Of a DNA stretch of 18,244 nucleotides, positions 8,658 to 16,068 are shown one piece after another; the stretch's first letter is position 1; each line of letters begins with the position of its first letter. The stretch is taken from contig CAYPAS010000007.1 in NCBI GenBank assembly GCA_964408785.1, forward strand, positions 1 through 18,244, written 5' to 3'. Source of the DNA: UBA12465 sp964408785 (GTDB taxonomy: Bacteria > Patescibacteriota > Patescibacteriia > Patescibacteriales > UBA12465). A program made the translations under genes and the position numbers. The notes below the pieces were generated by a model that saw only the letters and a list, made by a program, of their open reading frames with translations, made no database searches and had not been told where the DNA came from.

Positions 8658-11143
8658 GATAGCAGCGGCGCTAAATAGCGTCCCGTATAACTACCGGCCA
8701 CTTGCGAAACTTCTTTCGGCGTACCACAGGCAACTAGATTGCCGCCAGCAATGCCGCCCTCCGGACCTAAATCTATCAGCCAATCGGCTGATTTTATTAT
8801 ATCTAGATTATGCTCGATAACTAAAACCGAATTACCTTGTTCAACCAAAAGGTTAAGGACTTTCAATAATCTTTCAATGTCGGAAAAATGCAAACCGGTA
8901 GTCGGTTCATCTAAGATGTACAAAGTCTTTCCGGTGGAACGTCTAGATAATTCTGTTGCTAATTTAATACGCTGAGCTTCGCCGCCAGAAAAAGTAGTAG
9001 CGCTCTGGCCAAGCTTTAAATAACCTAAACCGACTTCTTCTAATATCTTTAATTTTTGCATGATTGCCGATTGATCACGGAAAAAATCTAAAGCTTCTTT
9101 AACGCTCATTTCCAAAACTTCATAGATATTCTTTCCTTTATATAAGACTTCTAGAACTTGCGGCTTGAAACGACGGCCGCCACAGACATCGCAAGTCAAA
9201 AAGATATCGGATAAAAATTGCATTTCCACCTTAACCGCGCCATCGCCAGAACAATTTTCACAACGCCCACCCGGAACATTGAAAGAAAAATGACCGGGAC
9301 CAAAACCTTTAGCCCTCGCTTCCGGTAAGGCGGCAAAAATATCACGGATATAAGTAAAAAGGCCGGTGTAAGTAGCTGGATTAGAGCGCGGCGTCCGACC
9401 GATAGGTGACTGATCAATATCAATAACCTTATTAATATATTCCAATCCCTTCATCTCTTTGAAATTTCCCGGCTCTTCTTTGGCGCGATAAAATTTCTGG
9501 TTCAAAGCTTTGGCCAAGATGTCGTTCATCAGGGTTGATTTGCCACTACCAGAAACGCCGGTAATCGCCACTAATTTTCCAAGCGGTATCCGAATATCGA
9601 TGTTCTTCAAATTATGTTCCGTGGCTCCCAATATCTCCAAAAATTTTCCATTACCAGAATGTAATTTCTTCGGAACTTCTATCTTCTTCTTACCTGAAAG
9701 ATAGGCGCCGGTGACTGAATCACGACAAGAGGTTATTGCCGCTGGCTTTCCAGAATAAATAATTTCACCGCCAAAACAACCCGCTCCCGGACCAACATCA
9801 ATCAACCAATCGGCGGCGGCCATAGTTGAAGCATCATGTTCAACGACAATGACCGAATTACCGTTATCACGCAAACTTTTCATGGTAGCGATTAAGCGCT
9901 CGTTGTCACGCTGGTGTAAGCCGACGGAAGGTTCGTCTAAAACATAAAGAACACCAGACAAAGAAGACCCCACCTGAGAAGCCAAATTTATACGCTGGGC
10001 CTCGCCACCCGACAAAGAAGAAGCAGGACGCTCCAGAGAAAGATAAGAAAGACCAACATCTGATAAGAGCGCTAAGTTCTTCAAGATTTCCTTGATAATC
10101 GGCTCGGTTATTTTTGACGAAGCGCTGTTTGAAGAATTAGACAAGCAAGAACTTAGAGTTTCTTGTAATTTATCCAAACTAAAACGAGAAAAATCGATAA
10201 TCGATAAGCCTTTTATCTTCACGGCGGCAATTTCTTTCTTCAAGCGCGAACCGCCGCAATCATGGCAAACAGCTAGGCGCATAGCCTTCTCTATTTCTTG
10301 CCGGATAAAACTGGAACGACTATCACGATACTTATCTTCTAAATATTTTTCTAAGCCGGTAAAAAAATCATCTCCTTTTAAAATTAAATTTTTAGTTTTT
10401 TCCGGCAATTCTTTGAGAGCTTGTTGCAAACTAAAATTACAACGAGAAGCCAACGCTTCTAAATCGTGAAGCAAACCGCTATTTAAAAGATGGTTATAAG
10501 GCAAAGGCTTTATCGCTCCCTCTAATATACTGAGATTATTATTAAAAACTAAACGCGGATCGATTTCTTGGCGATAACCCAAACCAGAACAGGCTTCACA
10601 AGCACCATGGCTGGAGTTAAAAGAAAAATCCCGCGGCTCTAATTCCGGGCGTTCATAGCCGCAAGCTTCACAAATGAAAGATCTCTCGACAACCGTCGTC
10701 TTCATTTCTCTTCCTTTGACTAGGCGACTACTTTTCTTCTCAGAAGATTTTTTCTTAAGAGCTTCACCGCAATGAGGGCAAAAAATCTGACCGGAACGAG
10801 CAAAAAGAAGGCGCAAAAGATCGTATATTTCCGTAATAGTTCCGACGGTCGAACGAGGATTATTATTTAAAGATTTTTGGTCGATAGAAATAGCAGGCGA
10901 TAAACCTTCAATCAAATCAACATCCGGCTTATCCATCAAACCGATAAATTGTCTAGCGTAAGAAGATAGAGATTCAACATAACGGCGCTGACCCTCGGCA
11001 TAAATAGTATCGAAAGCCAGTGACGACTTTCCTGAACCGGATAAGCCAGTTATTACCACTAGACTGTCTTTAGGAATATCAACATCTATATTCTTGAGAT
11101 TATTGGTACGGGCGCCGCGCACCTTCAACTGTTTGCTATCCAT
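8654..11143 (-). CDS. uvrA: Excinuclease ABC subunit A, lacking the UvrB-binding domain
   Basis: Damage-sensing ATPase of nucleotide excision repair, an ABC-type dimer. Both nucleotide-binding halves look complete: Walker A GLSGSGKS (33-40) with CPHC (122-125), the pairs at 158/161 and 182/185, and an LSGGEAQRINLA signature; then GVSGSGKST, the zinc finger CENCSGDG...CDVCGG and FSGGEAQRIKLA in the second half. The insertion domain (around EDKYRDS...CHDCGGSRL) is kept. At 829 residues it is about 110 shorter than typical UvrA (around 940). The missing part is the segment between CPHC and the next CxxC, which is only about 32 residues here instead of about 130; in standard UvrA this holds the UvrB-binding domain. 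The same loss is known in UvrA2-type paralogues. Transcribed from its own promoter (11174-11202). Confidence 0.93.
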   Translation of the reverse strand: MDSKQLKVRGARTNNLKNIDVDIPKDSLVVITGLSGSGKSSLAFDTIYAEGQRRYVESLSSYARQFIGLMDKPDVDLIEGLSPAISIDQKSLNNNPRSTVGTITEIYDLLRLLFARSGQIFCPHCGEALKKKSSEKKSSRLVKGREMKTTVVERSFICEACGYERPELEPRDFSFNSSHGACEACSGLGYRQEIDPRLVFNNNLSILEGAIKPLPYNHLLNSGLLHDLEALASRCNFSLQQALKELPEKTKNLILKGDDFFTGLEKYLEDKYRDSRSSFIRQEIEKAMRLAVCHDCGGSRLKKEIAAVKIKGLSIIDFSRFSLDKLQETLSSCLSNSSNSASSKITEPIIKEILKNLALLSDVGLSYLSLERPASSLSGGEAQRINLASQVGSSLSGVLYVLDEPSVGLHQRDNERLIATMKSLRDNGNSVIVVEHDASTMAAADWLIDVGPGAGCFGGEIIYSGKPAAITSCRDSVTGAYLSGKKKIEVPKKLHSGNGKFLEILGATEHNLKNIDIRIPLGKLVAITGVSGSGKSTLMNDILAKALNQKFYRAKEEPGNFKEMKGLEYINKVIDIDQSPIGRTPRSNPATYTGLFTYIRDIFAALPEARAKGFGPGHFSFNVPGGRCENCSGDGAVKVEMQFLSDIFLTCDVCGGRRFKPQVLEVLYKGKNIYEVLEMSVKEALDFFRDQSAIMQKLKILEEVGLGYLKLGQSATTFSGGEAQRIKLATELSRRSTGKTLYILDEPTTGLHFSDIERLLKVLNLLVEQGNSVLVIEHNLDIIKSADWLIDLGPEGGIAGGNLVACGTPKEVSQVAGSYTGRYLAPLLS

Positions 11144-11173
11144 CTTCGTATTAATTAATTATCAATTAGGATG

Positions 11174-11202
11174 ATTATACACGAAAATAGCCTAAAAAAC
11201 AA
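11174..11202 (-). promoter_or_regulatory. Promoter of uvrA
   Basis: Minus strand TTGTTT (11197-11202), 17-base spacer, perfect TATAAT (11174-11179). The predicted start is about 25 nt before the uvrA ATG. The -35 hexamer is part of the T-tract of the terminator of the upstream gene, so terminator and promoter share DNA. No SOS-box-like operator is evident. Confidence 0.6.
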
Positions 11203-11219
11203 GCCGCCTCAAAGGCGGC
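11194..11219 (-). terminator. Terminator after the phospholipase-D-type gene
   Basis: On the minus strand a 7-bp all but AT-free stem (GCCGCCT with AGGCGGC, 11203-11209 and 11213-11219) with a 3-base loop is followed by TTGTTTTTT. It lies 26 nt beyond the stop of the gene at 11246. Confidence 0.8.
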
Positions 11220-11245
11220 GTTAAAGCTTCTGATGAGTTAATAGT

Positions 11246-12274
11246 TTAAAACATCGGATAAAAAACTTTGAGACAAAACATTAGCAAGCGATCGCTAAAC
11301 GATAAGCGGCGATTAGAAGGGGCAAACGGTAACGATTCTTGCCGCCAACGGTCAACTATCTGATAAATATCACGGACTAAATCCTTTTGGCGGAAAAAAA
11401 CACCGACTTCTATATTCCAATTAAAAGATAAAACATCCAAATTTTGCGAGCCGATAACCCCTTCTTCGTTATCAATAAGCATTATTTTGGCATGATTCAT
11501 CGCCGAACCTAAGTAAAATTTAACGCCGACCTGGTTAAGAAGACAGATGTTGAGATAATTCAAACGGCTGACTAATTTTATATCAGTTTCCCCCGGAATC
11601 AAAATAGAGACGCTAACACCACGACGGCAGGCTTCGTCCAGAGAAGCTAACAGCCAACGAGGCGGCAGGAGATAAGGGGTAACGATAACAATATCTTTTT
11701 TAGCGTTATCAATCTTCTGCTTATAATAAGAGCTAAGATTTTTAGACGGACCTAAATTATCAACTATCCATGAACGAATCTTCTTGGTCATCGAAGCGGC
11801 GGCATAAATAGTTATTGAAGTCCGCCGGCCGCCAATAAGTTTATAGGTGTTAGCAAAAGAGCGAAGCAGCGGCTGGACTATCTTGCCGGCAATCATTATC
11901 TGCAAATCATTCCAAGAACGGAATTTTTCTTCAATATTTACCCCGCCTAAAAAAGCGATCTTTCTATCAATAATCAAGAGCTTGCGATGCGTCCGCTTGA
12001 ACCAATGACTAAAATAGCGAAATTCGATACCGGAAGACTTTAAGCCTGAAACAATTCCATTATTTAAAGAAGCGCTGCCATAAGCATCAGCAATAACAAC
12101 AACCTCCAACCCCAATTGCGCTTTTTCCATCAGAAGTTTTAAAAAATTATGGGTAAGCTGGGTATCATCAAGAAAAATATACATTTCTATGTAAATAGAT
12201 TCTTTGGCTTGGCGGATAGCTTCTAGCATTCCATCCCAAGCTTTTTGCGAAGTTGTATATAGATGATACTTCAT
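11246..12274 (-). CDS. Phospholipase D / cardiolipin synthase family protein
   Basis: 342 residues with two HKD motifs: HRKLLIID (His96, Lys98, Asp103) followed by GGVN, and HAKIMLID (His251, Lys253, Asp258) followed by GSQN. This is the catalytic pair of bacterial cardiolipin synthases, which join phosphatidylglycerol molecules at the membrane. It is shorter than a full Cls (about 480) because the N-terminal transmembrane hairpin is absent. The gene just upstream supplies two membrane helices, so the two might cooperate. I chose the ATG at 12274; a TTG start at 12289 would add five residues and overlap the upstream stop. No Shine-Dalgarno is seen, and the gap to the preceding gene is 7 nt. 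It could be another PLD-superfamily enzyme, but the two-HKD layout favours phospholipid synthesis. Confidence 0.85.
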   Translation of the reverse strand: MKYHLYTTSQKAWDGMLEAIRQAKESIYIEMYIFLDDTQLTHNFLKLLMEKAQLGLEVVVIADAYGSASLNNGIVSGLKSSGIEFRYFSHWFKRTHRKLLIIDRKIAFLGGVNIEEKFRSWNDLQIMIAGKIVQPLLRSFANTYKLIGGRRTSITIYAAASMTKKIRSWIVDNLGPSKNLSSYYKQKIDNAKKDIVIVTPYLLPPRWLLASLDEACRRGVSVSILIPGETDIKLVSRLNYLNICLLNQVGVKFYLGSAMNHAKIMLIDNEEGVIGSQNLDVLSFNWNIEVGVFFRQKDLVRDIYQIVDRWRQESLPFAPSNRRLSFSDRLLMFCLKVFYPMF

Positions 12275-12281
12275 GAAATTA

Positions 12282-12869
12282 CTATTCAAAGTAACGGAAA
12301 AGCGGATGAGAAAAATCTGGCAACCAAGAAAGACGGAACCACAAACCAGGAAGATTGCCGTTTAAGGGGGCGTGGTATTCAAAACGAATAATATAAAGGA
12401 TAGCAACCACCAAAGAAACCCAGGAAATAATCAAGAGATAGCGAGAAATCATTTTTCGATGGTGCGTATGGTGATGCCGGAAGCGCAAAACATTAAGCAG
12501 GCTGGAGGCAACAAAAATTCCCAAAAAAACTAAACCCAAAAAACTAATTTCTGCCTGCCAAGGAATTATCGGCTGGGCAACAGGCGCTTGGATAAGCTGG
12601 CAAGGCGGACAAGTTGAGGTGTTTTCTGTTTTAACGGATTCAATAGCGACCGGACATTCGGTAGAAAAAATCGGTGAAGCGCTTTCACAAACCGGGCAAT
12701 ATTGAACCGAAGTTTGCTTATCTAAAGACGGACACTCTTGACAAATCTGACATTCCTGGCAAGCTGGACAAGCTGGACAAGTAAGTGCCGGCGTTTCCTG
12801 GCAACTTGGACAAGCAGGACAAGAATTATTCGCGGTGTTATCTTGATTCAAGGACGTAGTGATGTACAT
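12282..12869 (-). CDS. Cysteine-repeat protein with two membrane helices, function unknown
   Basis: 195 residues. The first 90 contain 14 cysteines, mostly in CPxC or CxxC pairs, including six in a row spaced exactly every third residue (31, 34, 37, 40, 43, 46, within CPACPACQECQICQEC). Two hydrophobic segments follow (about 109-128 and 144-162), separated by a histidine cluster, RHHHTHHRK (131-139), and the C-terminus is aromatic-rich. No family is recognised. The pattern suggests metal binding or disulfide chemistry on one side of the membrane, but low-complexity expansion of a CPxC unit is equally possible. It is cotranscribed with, and lies immediately upstream of, the phospholipase-D-type gene. 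The ATG at 12869 has no Shine-Dalgarno. Confidence 0.75.
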   Translation of the reverse strand: MYITTSLNQDNTANNSCPACPSCQETPALTCPACPACQECQICQECPSLDKQTSVQYCPVCESASPIFSTECPVAIESVKTENTSTCPPCQLIQAPVAQPIIPWQAEISFLGLVFLGIFVASSLLNVLRFRHHHTHHRKMISRYLLIISWVSLVVAILYIIRFEYHAPLNGNLPGLWFRLSWLPDFSHPLFRYFE

Positions 12870-12950
12870 ATTTTATAAACAATTTACAGCAAAATAATAA
12901 CATCATTATTATATAGTCTACAAAGATTTTCCGCTATATCTGGGGGTTAT

Positions 12951-12976
12951 TAAAAAACCACCTAAAAAGGTGGTTT
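12951..12976 (-). terminator. Terminator of the 104-residue unknown gene
   Basis: Hairpin of AAACCACCT (12955-12963) with AGGTGGTTT (12968-12976), a 9-bp stem and 4-base loop, followed on the minus strand by a T run. It starts 4 nt after the stop at 12981. Confidence 0.8.
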
Positions 12977-12980
12977 GCGT

Positions 12981-13295
12981 TTATTCAATTTTAAAATAAA
13001 CTCTTAACATATTCTCCGAAAAATCCTCCACAGATTTACCCTCAAAAAGTTCAGGGTATTTTTGAGAAAAAATAGCGAACTGAATACCGGCCTCAATAGT
13101 TTTTTGAAGAATTTCTTTTAATATTTTTTTAAATTCTTCGGATTTTTCCAAAAAAGATTGTTCAACGTCCTGAAAACCAATATTAATAACGTTTTCAGAT
13201 TGTTTTTCTGCCCATCTTTCATAAACAACCTTTATAGCTTCTTTTACAGACTTAGCCTCGTCTTTACTTATTACTATTTTTTCCATGTTTTCCAT
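12981..13295 (-). CDS. Small helical cytoplasmic protein, function unknown
   Basis: 104 residues, charged and mainly alpha-helical, without a signal peptide, membrane segment or recognised motif. It reads as a long amphipathic helix bundle (about 9-30, 45-78, 90-100). Translation is well supported: AGGAGG lies 10 bases before the ATG at 13295, a consensus promoter stands upstream (13336-13363) and a terminator follows. The next in-frame ATG (three codons on) is poorly spaced from the Shine-Dalgarno. Monocistronic. It might be a regulator or stress protein, but nothing in the sequence says so. Confidence 0.75.
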   Translation of the reverse strand: MENMEKIVISKDEAKSVKEAIKVVYERWAEKQSENVINIGFQDVEQSFLEKSEEFKKILKEILQKTIEAGIQFAIFSQKYPELFEGKSVEDFSENMLRVYFKIE

Positions 13296-13335
13296 GGTGG
13301 TAAATCCTCCTTTTTTATTTTTAAGAACTAAGTAA

Positions 13336-13363
13336 ATAGTAATCTCCTTTTATATTTTGTCAA
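13336..13363 (-). promoter_or_regulatory. Promoter of the 104-residue unknown gene
   Basis: Minus strand perfect TTGACA (13358-13363), 16-base spacer, TACTAT (13336-13341). It gives a leader of about 35 nt including the AGGAGG ribosome-binding site. Confidence 0.55.
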
Positions 13364-13425
13364 TACTAGAAATAAAAAATCTAAGTGCTAAACTTTATTT
13401 ATATTATATTCAATAAAAATTAAAT

Positions 13426-14388
13426 ATGGACATATTCTACCCATTGCAATATTTAAGCGACAATTTAATAAGCTTTTTGGGCTTATCGCTTGATTCCCGT
13501 TTAGGATCGGTTTTAGGTTTTTTTGTTTATGATTCCCTAAAAATAATAATACTACTATTGGCAATTAATTATTTAATGGCGTTTATACGGCATTATCTGC
13601 CGATTAAAAAATTACAAAGAATTCTTAATTCTCGCCGTTGGTATGGCGCTGATTATTTCTTGGCTGCCACTTTTGGAACGATAACACCTTTTTGTTCCTG
13701 CTCTTCTATACCGCTTTTTGTCGGCTTTATTAACGCCGGCATCCCCTTGGGCGTGACCTTTTCCTTTTTAATAAGCTCCCCGCTAGTAAATGAGGCGGCT
13801 ATCGCCATCTTTATCGGACTTTTTGGCTGGAAAATAACAATATTATATATTCTCTCTGCTGTTCTATTAGGAGTCGCAAGCGGCCTAATCTTAAATAGCC
13901 TAAAATTAGAAAAATATATCAGCAAAGAACTGGGGGGAAACAAAGAGACTGGCGTTGCTAGCGAAAGTAAACCACTAAAATCATCATTTAAAAAATTCTG
14001 GAAAGAAAGTCTAAGCCTAACTCGCTCGCTAACTCCCTATGTTTTAGCTGGCGTTGCCATCGGCGCCACTATACACGGTCTAGTTCCCGTGGGGTTTTTT
14101 GAAAAACGTCTGATAGCCGATAGTTGGCTGTCTATACCGATTGCTACTGTTTTAGGCTTACCTATTTACGCTAATGCTGTGGGCGTACTCCCTATAATGC
14201 AATCCCTAATGGAAAAAGGCATATCACTAGGCACAGTCATGGCCTTTATGATGGCGGTTGTCGGGTTATCATTACCCGAAGCCCTTATTTTAAGGAAGGT
14301 AATGAAACCTAAACTGCTTTTTTATTTCTTTGGGATCACCGCCATAAACATCATGATTATCGGATATTTATTTAATCTCGTCGGTTGA
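13426..14388 (+). CDS. COG0701/ArsP-type permease (DUF318 family)
   Basis: 320-residue polytopic inner-membrane protein. The family hallmark FCSCSSIPLF (Cys90, Cys92) sits in the first half, followed by ISSPLVNEAA (116-125), and the second half repeats the fold with GLPIYANAVGVLPI and VGLSLPEALILRKVM. Members include ArsP, which exports trivalent organoarsenicals, and many uncharacterised permeases; the CxC pair fits a thiol-seeking substrate such as a metalloid, but the ion cannot be named from sequence. A cytoplasmic loop near 165-185 (SKELGGNKETGVASESKPLK) separates the halves. No Shine-Dalgarno precedes the ATG, in contrast to the next gene. No ArsR-like regulator is nearby. Confidence 0.85.
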   Translation: MDIFYPLQYLSDNLISFLGLSLDSRLGSVLGFFVYDSLKIIILLLAINYLMAFIRHYLPIKKLQRILNSRRWYGADYFLAATFGTITPFCSCSSIPLFVGFINAGIPLGVTFSFLISSPLVNEAAIAIFIGLFGWKITILYILSAVLLGVASGLILNSLKLEKYISKELGGNKETGVASESKPLKSSFKKFWKESLSLTRSLTPYVLAGVAIGATIHGLVPVGFFEKRLIADSWLSIPIATVLGLPIYANAVGVLPIMQSLMEKGISLGTVMAFMMAVVGLSLPEALILRKVMKPKLLFYFFGITAINIMIIGYLFNLVG

Positions 14389-14444
14389 CAAAAAATAAAA
14401 ATATTAATCTAGAATCAGGACATTAAAATAAAGGGGAATAAAAA

Positions 14445-14822
14445 ATGATACTAGAAATTGTTTTTACATGTGCTTTTTTTGCTTTTATTTTTTTAGAAAC
14501 TATTTACATCCATCAAGCAGCCAATAAAGAAAAGCTGAGTTTAAAAGAAAAAACGGAAATCGCTTTCAACCTTCCGTTCGCCATCCTTGTGATGGTGGGG
14601 CAGCTTATTTCATCTTTATTGAAGCAAGACAAGGGAAAAATAAAATATTTTTCTTGTTATTTTATTAGCAATCTGACGTTAATAGCTAGCGTTACATTAA
14701 TTTGGATGATAAACTATAAAACCCGAGACATAGCAATGGGTTTTTTAGCTTTTTTGGTTTTTTCATTTTTATCATCATTATTCCTTGAACTTTTATATAG
14801 ACTAAATGATGGTGAATTATGA
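14445..14822 (+). CDS. Small four-helix membrane protein, function unknown
   Basis: 125 residues with hydrophobic segments near 2-22, 40-58, 68-90 and 96-117 and short basic loops; no motif recognised. The ATG follows AAGGGG at good spacing. It lies 56 nt downstream of the permease and ends at a strong terminator, so the two probably form a transcription unit; an accessory role for the permease is possible but unproven. Confidence 0.7.
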   Translation: MILEIVFTCAFFAFIFLETIYIHQAANKEKLSLKEKTEIAFNLPFAILVMVGQLISSLLKQDKGKIKYFSCYFISNLTLIASVTLIWMINYKTRDIAMGFLAFLVFSFLSSLFLELLYRLNDGEL

Positions 14823-14829
14823 TTTTTTT

Positions 14830-14866
14830 AAAAACCTTGTCTAATTTTAAGACAAGGTTTTTTTAA
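14830..14866 (+). terminator. Terminator of the permease / small membrane protein unit
   Basis: A 13-bp stem (AAAAACCTTGTCT, 14830-14842, with its complement at 14850-14862) with a 7-base loop, followed by a T run. It begins 7 nt after the stop at 14822. Confidence 0.85.
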
Positions 14867-15131
14867 AATCTCAATTTACTTAATAATTAATTTGTCTTTT
14901 CCGTCACCAACCATTTTTGGATATTAAACCATAATAACGAAAGAATGCATTCTAAATTAAAATGCCGCCTATTTTATACGGCCGGCAACATCAACTTGCC
15001 CGTGGACAATGCGTCTAAGAAAATGAATACCTTCCACTAGGAATCTACATACAAGTGCCGACTTTAAATTTGAATTATTAGAATTCTAATGACGGTAATG
15101 ACGGTACCTTAATGCAAACGAAAAGCCATAT
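14867..15131. other. Non-coding gap with palindromes and a short tandem repeat
   Basis: No ORF longer than about ten codons is credible on either strand and no tRNA fold was found. Visible structure: perfect palindromes AGAATGCATTCT (14942-14953) and ATTAGAATTCTAAT (15077-15090), and two adjoining copies of AATGACGGT (15088-15105). It separates the rightward permease unit from the leftward peptidase, with terminators on both sides, so it need not be transcribed. Confidence 0.4.
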
Positions 15132-15157
15132 AAAAAAGTCCTATTTAGGACTATTTT
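15132..15157 (-). terminator. Terminator of the metallopeptidase gene
   Basis: Stem AGTCCT (15137-15142) with AGGACT (15147-15152) and a 4-base loop, followed on the minus strand by six T. It lies about 25 nt beyond the peptidase stop. Confidence 0.7.
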
Positions 15158-15180
15158 AGAAATGAATGAATGATAATATT

Positions 15181-15837
15181 CTACTTATTAATTTCTTTAG
15201 TAAATAGTATTTCCATCTCATTCAAATCTTTTCCATATACTTTAAAAAATATTTCTTTAAAACTCGGGTAATAATAGTTCTTATTAAGGGAAGTTAATAA
15301 TTCTTTTATTTTTAAAAATGAGTACTTCTTAATCAGAAAATTAACAAACAATGCTGCTATCGTGTAGGCAGAATAGTTAACATGATTATTCCAACTCTTT
15401 GAAGAACTCAATTTTTTGCAAAAATTTTCTTCTATATAAAGTGACTGTTTCTCGTTTTGATGCTGTTTGGCCACATACGATGCTATACCCTCATTTAGCC
15501 ACATAGGGACAGCGCTTCCCCCTGTTTGTCTGTTGACAAAAAGATGGGCGAATTCATGTTTCAGAATTGGCAAAAATTCATTTTTGTCGTGGCTGCTTTC
15601 TCTTTCCATAGCTAAAGGGCTAAGGATATCTATTTCTCCATCATCCGAAGCATTGGCGACTAACCAGTCGGCCGTTCTTCTCTTTAAATGTCTATCAAAC
15701 TCTGCTCTATTCTCATAAATACGAACAACTACATTAAAAACTTTTATAGCAAAAAGGTCGTGCAAATAATCAAAGGCTTCTAAAACATCCTTTTTTGCTT
15801 TAACTGAATCAGGGCCTGCGTAAATTATTTTAAGCAT
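15181..15837 (-). CDS. Cytoplasmic HExxH metallopeptidase (gluzincin type) of the RiPP locus
   Basis: 218 residues. The active site HEFAH (His94, Glu95, His98) is followed 18 residues later by WLNEGIA with Glu116 as third zinc ligand, the arrangement of peptidase MA-like gluzincins. There is no signal peptide or membrane segment, so it should act in the cytoplasm, which suits leader removal from a precursor peptide rather than digestion outside the cell. It lies 80 nt downstream of the precursor gene on the same strand but behind a terminator. There is no Shine-Dalgarno; a weak promoter (15850-15878) would make the transcript almost leaderless, otherwise it relies on read-through. A role in maturation is inferred from position only. 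The length is small for the fold but the catalytic core is complete. Confidence 0.83.
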   Translation of the reverse strand: MLKIIYAGPDSVKAKKDVLEAFDYLHDLFAIKVFNVVVRIYENRAEFDRHLKRRTADWLVANASDDGEIDILSPLAMERESSHDKNEFLPILKHEFAHLFVNRQTGGSAVPMWLNEGIASYVAKQHQNEKQSLYIEENFCKKLSSSKSWNNHVNYSAYTIAALFVNFLIKKYSFLKIKELLTSLNKNYYYPSFKEIFFKVYGKDLNEMEILFTKEINK

Positions 15838-15849
15838 ATACTTAAGTAT
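15838..15849. repeat. Perfect 12-bp palindrome abutting the peptidase start
   Basis: ATACTTAAGTAT directly precedes the peptidase ATG on the minus strand. It could be an operator at a near-leaderless start, or chance in AT-rich DNA. Confidence 0.3.
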
Positions 15850-15878
15850 ATATAATTAAGCAAAAAAAATAAAGGCAA
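15850..15878 (-). promoter_or_regulatory. Possible promoter of the metallopeptidase gene
   Basis: Minus strand TTGCCT (15873-15878), 17-base spacer, TTATAT (15850-15855). The -35 lies inside the descending arm of the precursor terminator. The predicted start is only about 5 nt before the ATG. Confidence 0.35.
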
Positions 15879-15898
15879 GGATTTTATATCCTTGCCTT
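15862..15898 (-). terminator. Terminator directly after the RiPP precursor gene
   Basis: Perfect 11-bp stem AAGGCAAGGAT (15872-15882 with 15888-15898) with a 5-base loop, followed on the minus strand by TTTATTTTTTTT. It begins 19 nt after the precursor stop and should end most transcripts before the peptidase gene, or leave a stable 3' end on the precursor mRNA. Confidence 0.85.
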
Positions 15899-15917
15899 AC
15901 GAACGACCTCATGTTTG

Positions 15918-16064
15918 TCATTTGTTGCAGTTATTATTGCATTGGCGGCAACTTACACATTGGCAACCACCTGAAGCCATTACTTTGTTCAAAATCCGCG
16001 AAGCGGTAACCGTTGGGGCTCTGTTAATTACCCTTGATGGATTTATGAAAAATTTTGAAATCAT
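15918..16064 (-). CDS. Candidate RiPP precursor peptide, cysteine-rich core
   Basis: A 48-residue peptide, too short for usual gene callers. Residues 1-33 look like a leader (starting MISKFFINPSRVINRAP, with no signal-peptide character), ending in ASGG. The last 15 residues, CQCVSCRQCNNNCNK, hold five cysteines (34, 36, 39, 42, 46) spaced C-x-C-x2-C-x2-C-x3-C, and Asn and Gln fill much of the rest. Coding is supported by an 11-base Shine-Dalgarno (16069-16079), the position 31 nt after a radical SAM/SPASM gene with a peptide-recognition domain, and the terminator right behind it. By analogy with sactipeptides and ranthipeptides, the cysteines are probable crosslink donors; the GG could mark the leader boundary. 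The core does not match a class I can name. It could instead be a metal-binding peptide, but the neighbours favour a modified product. Confidence 0.85.
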   Translation of the reverse strand: MISKFFINPSRVINRAPTVTASRILNKVMASGGCQCVSCRQCNNNCNK

Positions 16065-16068
16065 TTAT

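Noticed and set aside
9510..10469. Rightward frames within uvrA
   Set aside because: They are antisense shadows of a fully conserved gene.
12275..12289. TTG start for the phospholipase-D-type gene
   Set aside because: It overlaps the upstream stop and adds only five residues; the ATG at 12274 is simpler, although TTG cannot be excluded.
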